Origin: Paenibacillaceae bacterium
GTDB taxonomy: Bacteria > Bacillota > Bacilli > Paenibacillales > Paenibacillaceae
NCBI GenBank assembly: GCA_900766135.1
Contig: CAAFUF010000038.1
Location: forward strand, 34,105-98,104
Direction of reading: 5' to 3'
DNA length: 64,000 nucleotides
Shown: one piece after another, positions 62,535 to 64,000 of the stretch
How positions within the stretch are numbered: position 1 is the stretch's first letter
How the letters are laid out: the number at the start of each line of letters is the position of its first letter
Program-made: the position numbers and the translations under genes
The notes under the pieces: generated by a model
What the model saw: the letters and a program-made list of their open reading frames with translations, nothing else
Database searches by the model: none
What the model was told of the DNA's origin: nothing

Positions 62535-62570
62535 AGGGTCCGGCTGGGTGCAGCCGGGCTCTTCTTTTTT
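62535..62570 (+). terminator. Terminator after binding-protein gene
   Basis: GGTCCGGCT, loop GGGTGC, AGCCGGGCT, then CTTCTTTTTT. It separates the binding protein from the permease gene, which appears to have its own promoter. Confidence 0.75.
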
Positions 62571-62575
62571 CACCC

Positions 62576-62591
62576 ATAGAACAAATCTACA
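62576..62591. repeat. 16-bp motif shared with 58081-58096
   Basis: An identical 16-mer, 147 bp upstream of the permease start. See the other copy. Confidence 0.55.
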
Positions 62592-62737
62592 TCTCCCCTA
62601 TGCCGTCCTGCGATCCGCCCGAGAAATGCGTATTTCTGTAGCATGAGGTCGGTGGTTTTGTTCCTTAAAACAGCCCGCCCCCTCCTGCTATGCTGAGGAC
62701 GTAACCGAACTTTCAAGCCCAAGAGGAGTGGAGCCAT

Positions 62738-63619
62738 GTGAAAACATCGTGGATGAAAAGGCAGCAATTGCTGGGATACGTGTTTATCGGACCGAACATG
62801 ATCGGCGTGCTGCTGTTTTTTATTTTACCGGCCATTTATTCGTTTTACCTGATGTTCACGGATTACAAGTTCATGAAGCCGGGTACCCGGTTTATCGGAC
62901 TGGCCAATATCCAAAGAATGCTTGGGGACGAAGTCTTCTATATCGCGTTGAAAAACACCCTGATCTTCCTGCTCTCGGTGCCGGTGTCGATCGGGTTGGC
63001 TTTTGTCGTGGCGGTGGTCCTGAACCGTTCCGTGCACTTGAAGAAGCTGCTGCGCGCTTTGTACTTCATGCCTTACATCACCAGCGGCGTCGCCGTCGCT
63101 TTCGTCTGGATGCTGCTGTTTCAGCCGACGAACGGGCCGATCAACGGGTTGCTGCGGGCGATTGGTATCGCCCACCCGCCGGGCTGGCTGTCGACCACGG
63201 AGACATCGATGTACGCCATCGACATCATCTGGATCTGGTTTATGCTCGGCTACAACATGATCATCTACCTGGCCGCCCTGCAAGAAATCTCAGGAGAGCT
63301 CCTGGAGGCGGCCAAAATCGACGGAGCCCGCACCTGGCAAACGATCCGCAGCGTCGTCTGGCCGCTCGTCAGCCCGACCACCTTCCTGCTTCTCGTCACC
63401 GGCTTGATCATGTCGATCAAGCAGTTCGGGATCATTCAGGCGATCACGCAGGGCGGCCCCGGGAACAGTACGACCGTGCTGTCGCTGTTCATCTACCAGA
63501 ACGCTTTCCGTTATTACGAGATGGGCTACGCCTCGGCGATTTCCTGGGCACTGTTCCTGGTCATCCTGATTTTCACCATGATCCAATGGGTCGGCCAAAA
63601 ACGCTGGGTTCACTACTAA
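62738..63619 (+). CDS. Sugar ABC transporter permease, MalF/UgpA type
   Basis: The protein has 293 residues and six helices. It starts at a GTG (MKTSWMKRQQLLGYVFIGPN) with AGAGGAG upstream. The coupling loop is SGELLEAAKIDGARTWQTIR, and PRIGxR-like text is absent. It is the first of the two permeases normally needed; the second (MalG/UgpE type) is not visible before the window ends. Confidence 0.92.
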   Translation: MKTSWMKRQQLLGYVFIGPNMIGVLLFFILPAIYSFYLMFTDYKFMKPGTRFIGLANIQRMLGDEVFYIALKNTLIFLLSVPVSIGLAFVVAVVLNRSVHLKKLLRALYFMPYITSGVAVAFVWMLLFQPTNGPINGLLRAIGIAHPPGWLSTTETSMYAIDIIWIWFMLGYNMIIYLAALQEISGELLEAAKIDGARTWQTIRSVVWPLVSPTTFLLLVTGLIMSIKQFGIIQAITQGGPGNSTTVLSLFIYQNAFRYYEMGYASAISWALFLVILIFTMIQWVGQKRWVHY

Positions 63620-63659
63620 AACGAGTTGTTTATTGGAAAAATCGCTGGGCGGATAGAAC

Positions 63660-63870
63660 TGATAGGGGAATAAAATGGCGCTATTTCGGCCATACCCCTC
63701 ACTTTTAGATAAATAGAGGACATTTATGTCGCTATTTCCCCGAGCCGATGGGAGTTGGCCGCATTTCGCACCACTTTGTGGAGAATAAGGCCATAAAGTT
63801 CCGCTATTCGGGAGATCCAGGCACAATTTCAATAAATAGAGCCATAAAGTTCCGCTATTTTAATAAAGAG
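63660..63870. repeat. Cluster of CGCTATTT/AATAAGG-type dispersed repeats
   Basis: Alternating short blocks such as GGCGCTATTTCGGCC, ATAAATAGAGGACATTTATG, GAGAATAAGGCCATAAAGTT and GAGCCATAAAGTTCCGCTAT are related to the copies at 10964-11030 and 12319-12530. No gene is seen here. Confidence 0.65.
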
Positions 63871-63984
63871 ACTACAGCCCCGATGACGTAAAATTGTTTG
63901 TGTACCAAGTTTTGGAGTCTATCCAAAACACAAAAAAGTAGAGTATCCTCGGGGTTACGACGCCACCAAGAAGGGACTCTACTC

Positions 63985-64000
63985 GATGACTATTTTACCA
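63985..64000 (+). CDS. Possible start of a further gene, truncated by window end
   Basis: GAAGGGACTCTACTCG precedes an ATG with MTILP visible. The preceding 100 bp (TACAGCCCCGATGACG, later CCTCGGGGTTACGACG) could be the end of an insertion sequence, but this cannot be shown from 16 coding bases. Confidence 0.25.

Noticed and set aside
63870..64000. Left end of an insertion sequence
   Set aside because: A transposase-like start may be present, but without the rest of the frame or the second inverted repeat it cannot be supported.

Overview
The window looks like the chromosome of a Paenibacillus-type firmicute. It has GC-rich coding DNA with strong GGAGG ribosome sites and GTG/TTG starts. It carries a B. 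subtilis-like pspA-ydjGHI operon, many AraC/YesN-type regulators paired with carbohydrate ABC transporters, a sortase-anchored giant surface protein, and dispersed intergenic repeats. The species cannot be named from sequence alone.

Layout. 1-3.2 kb: envelope-stress operon pspA-ydjG-ydjH-ydjI behind a SigW-like promoter. 3.6-10.3 kb: a seven-gene minus-strand operon (solute-binding lipoprotein, two permeases, ATPase, DeoR regulator, alkaline-phosphatase-fold phosphodiesterase, PHP phosphoesterase), probably for uptake and dephosphorylation of a phosphorylated organic compound. 11.2-12.3 kb: lrgAB. 12.6-19.0 kb: LplB/LplC/lipoprotein ABC importer with a membrane-bound AraC regulator. 19.4-23.7 kb: VanZ, SRPBCC, arsB, a lipoprotein and a small DUF6809-like protein.

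23.8-41.3 kb is a type I-C CRISPR-Cas locus: array 1 (36 repeats), cas4-cas7-cas8c-cas5c-cas3 and array 2 (21 repeats), all read on the minus strand, plus a MntA-HepT toxin-antitoxin pair, an S51 peptidase and a decayed array. cas1 and cas2 are absent. Where they and the array-1 leader should lie there is an AT-rich 4.2-kb segment that breaks into a repeat of array 1 and abuts the end of cas4. The most notable element is in the cas3-cas5c gap: a stand-alone crRNA-like gene on the opposite strand, with its own promoter, a repeat-like hairpin and handle, and a terminator. Its guide matches 16 of its first 20 bases at a TTC-flanked site next to the cas5c -35 box. Mismatches fall at positions 6, 9, 12 and 18. 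It looks like a CreR-type autorepressor RNA of the Cascade operon.

42-49.4 kb: galactan utilisation (AraC regulator, secreted GH53 with a C-terminal galactan-binding-like domain, GanS-GanP-GanQ importer, and a second GH53 without signal peptide). The two transcription units share an extended promoter with cre-like boxes. 49.9-57 kb: a 2051-residue multi-domain surface protein ending in VPETG, and a class B sortase. 57.1-63.6 kb: a YitT protein, a YesM/YesN-type two-component system, a sugar-binding lipoprotein and a permease of an importer that may continue outside the window. The last 400 bases hold dispersed repeats and possibly the start of another gene.
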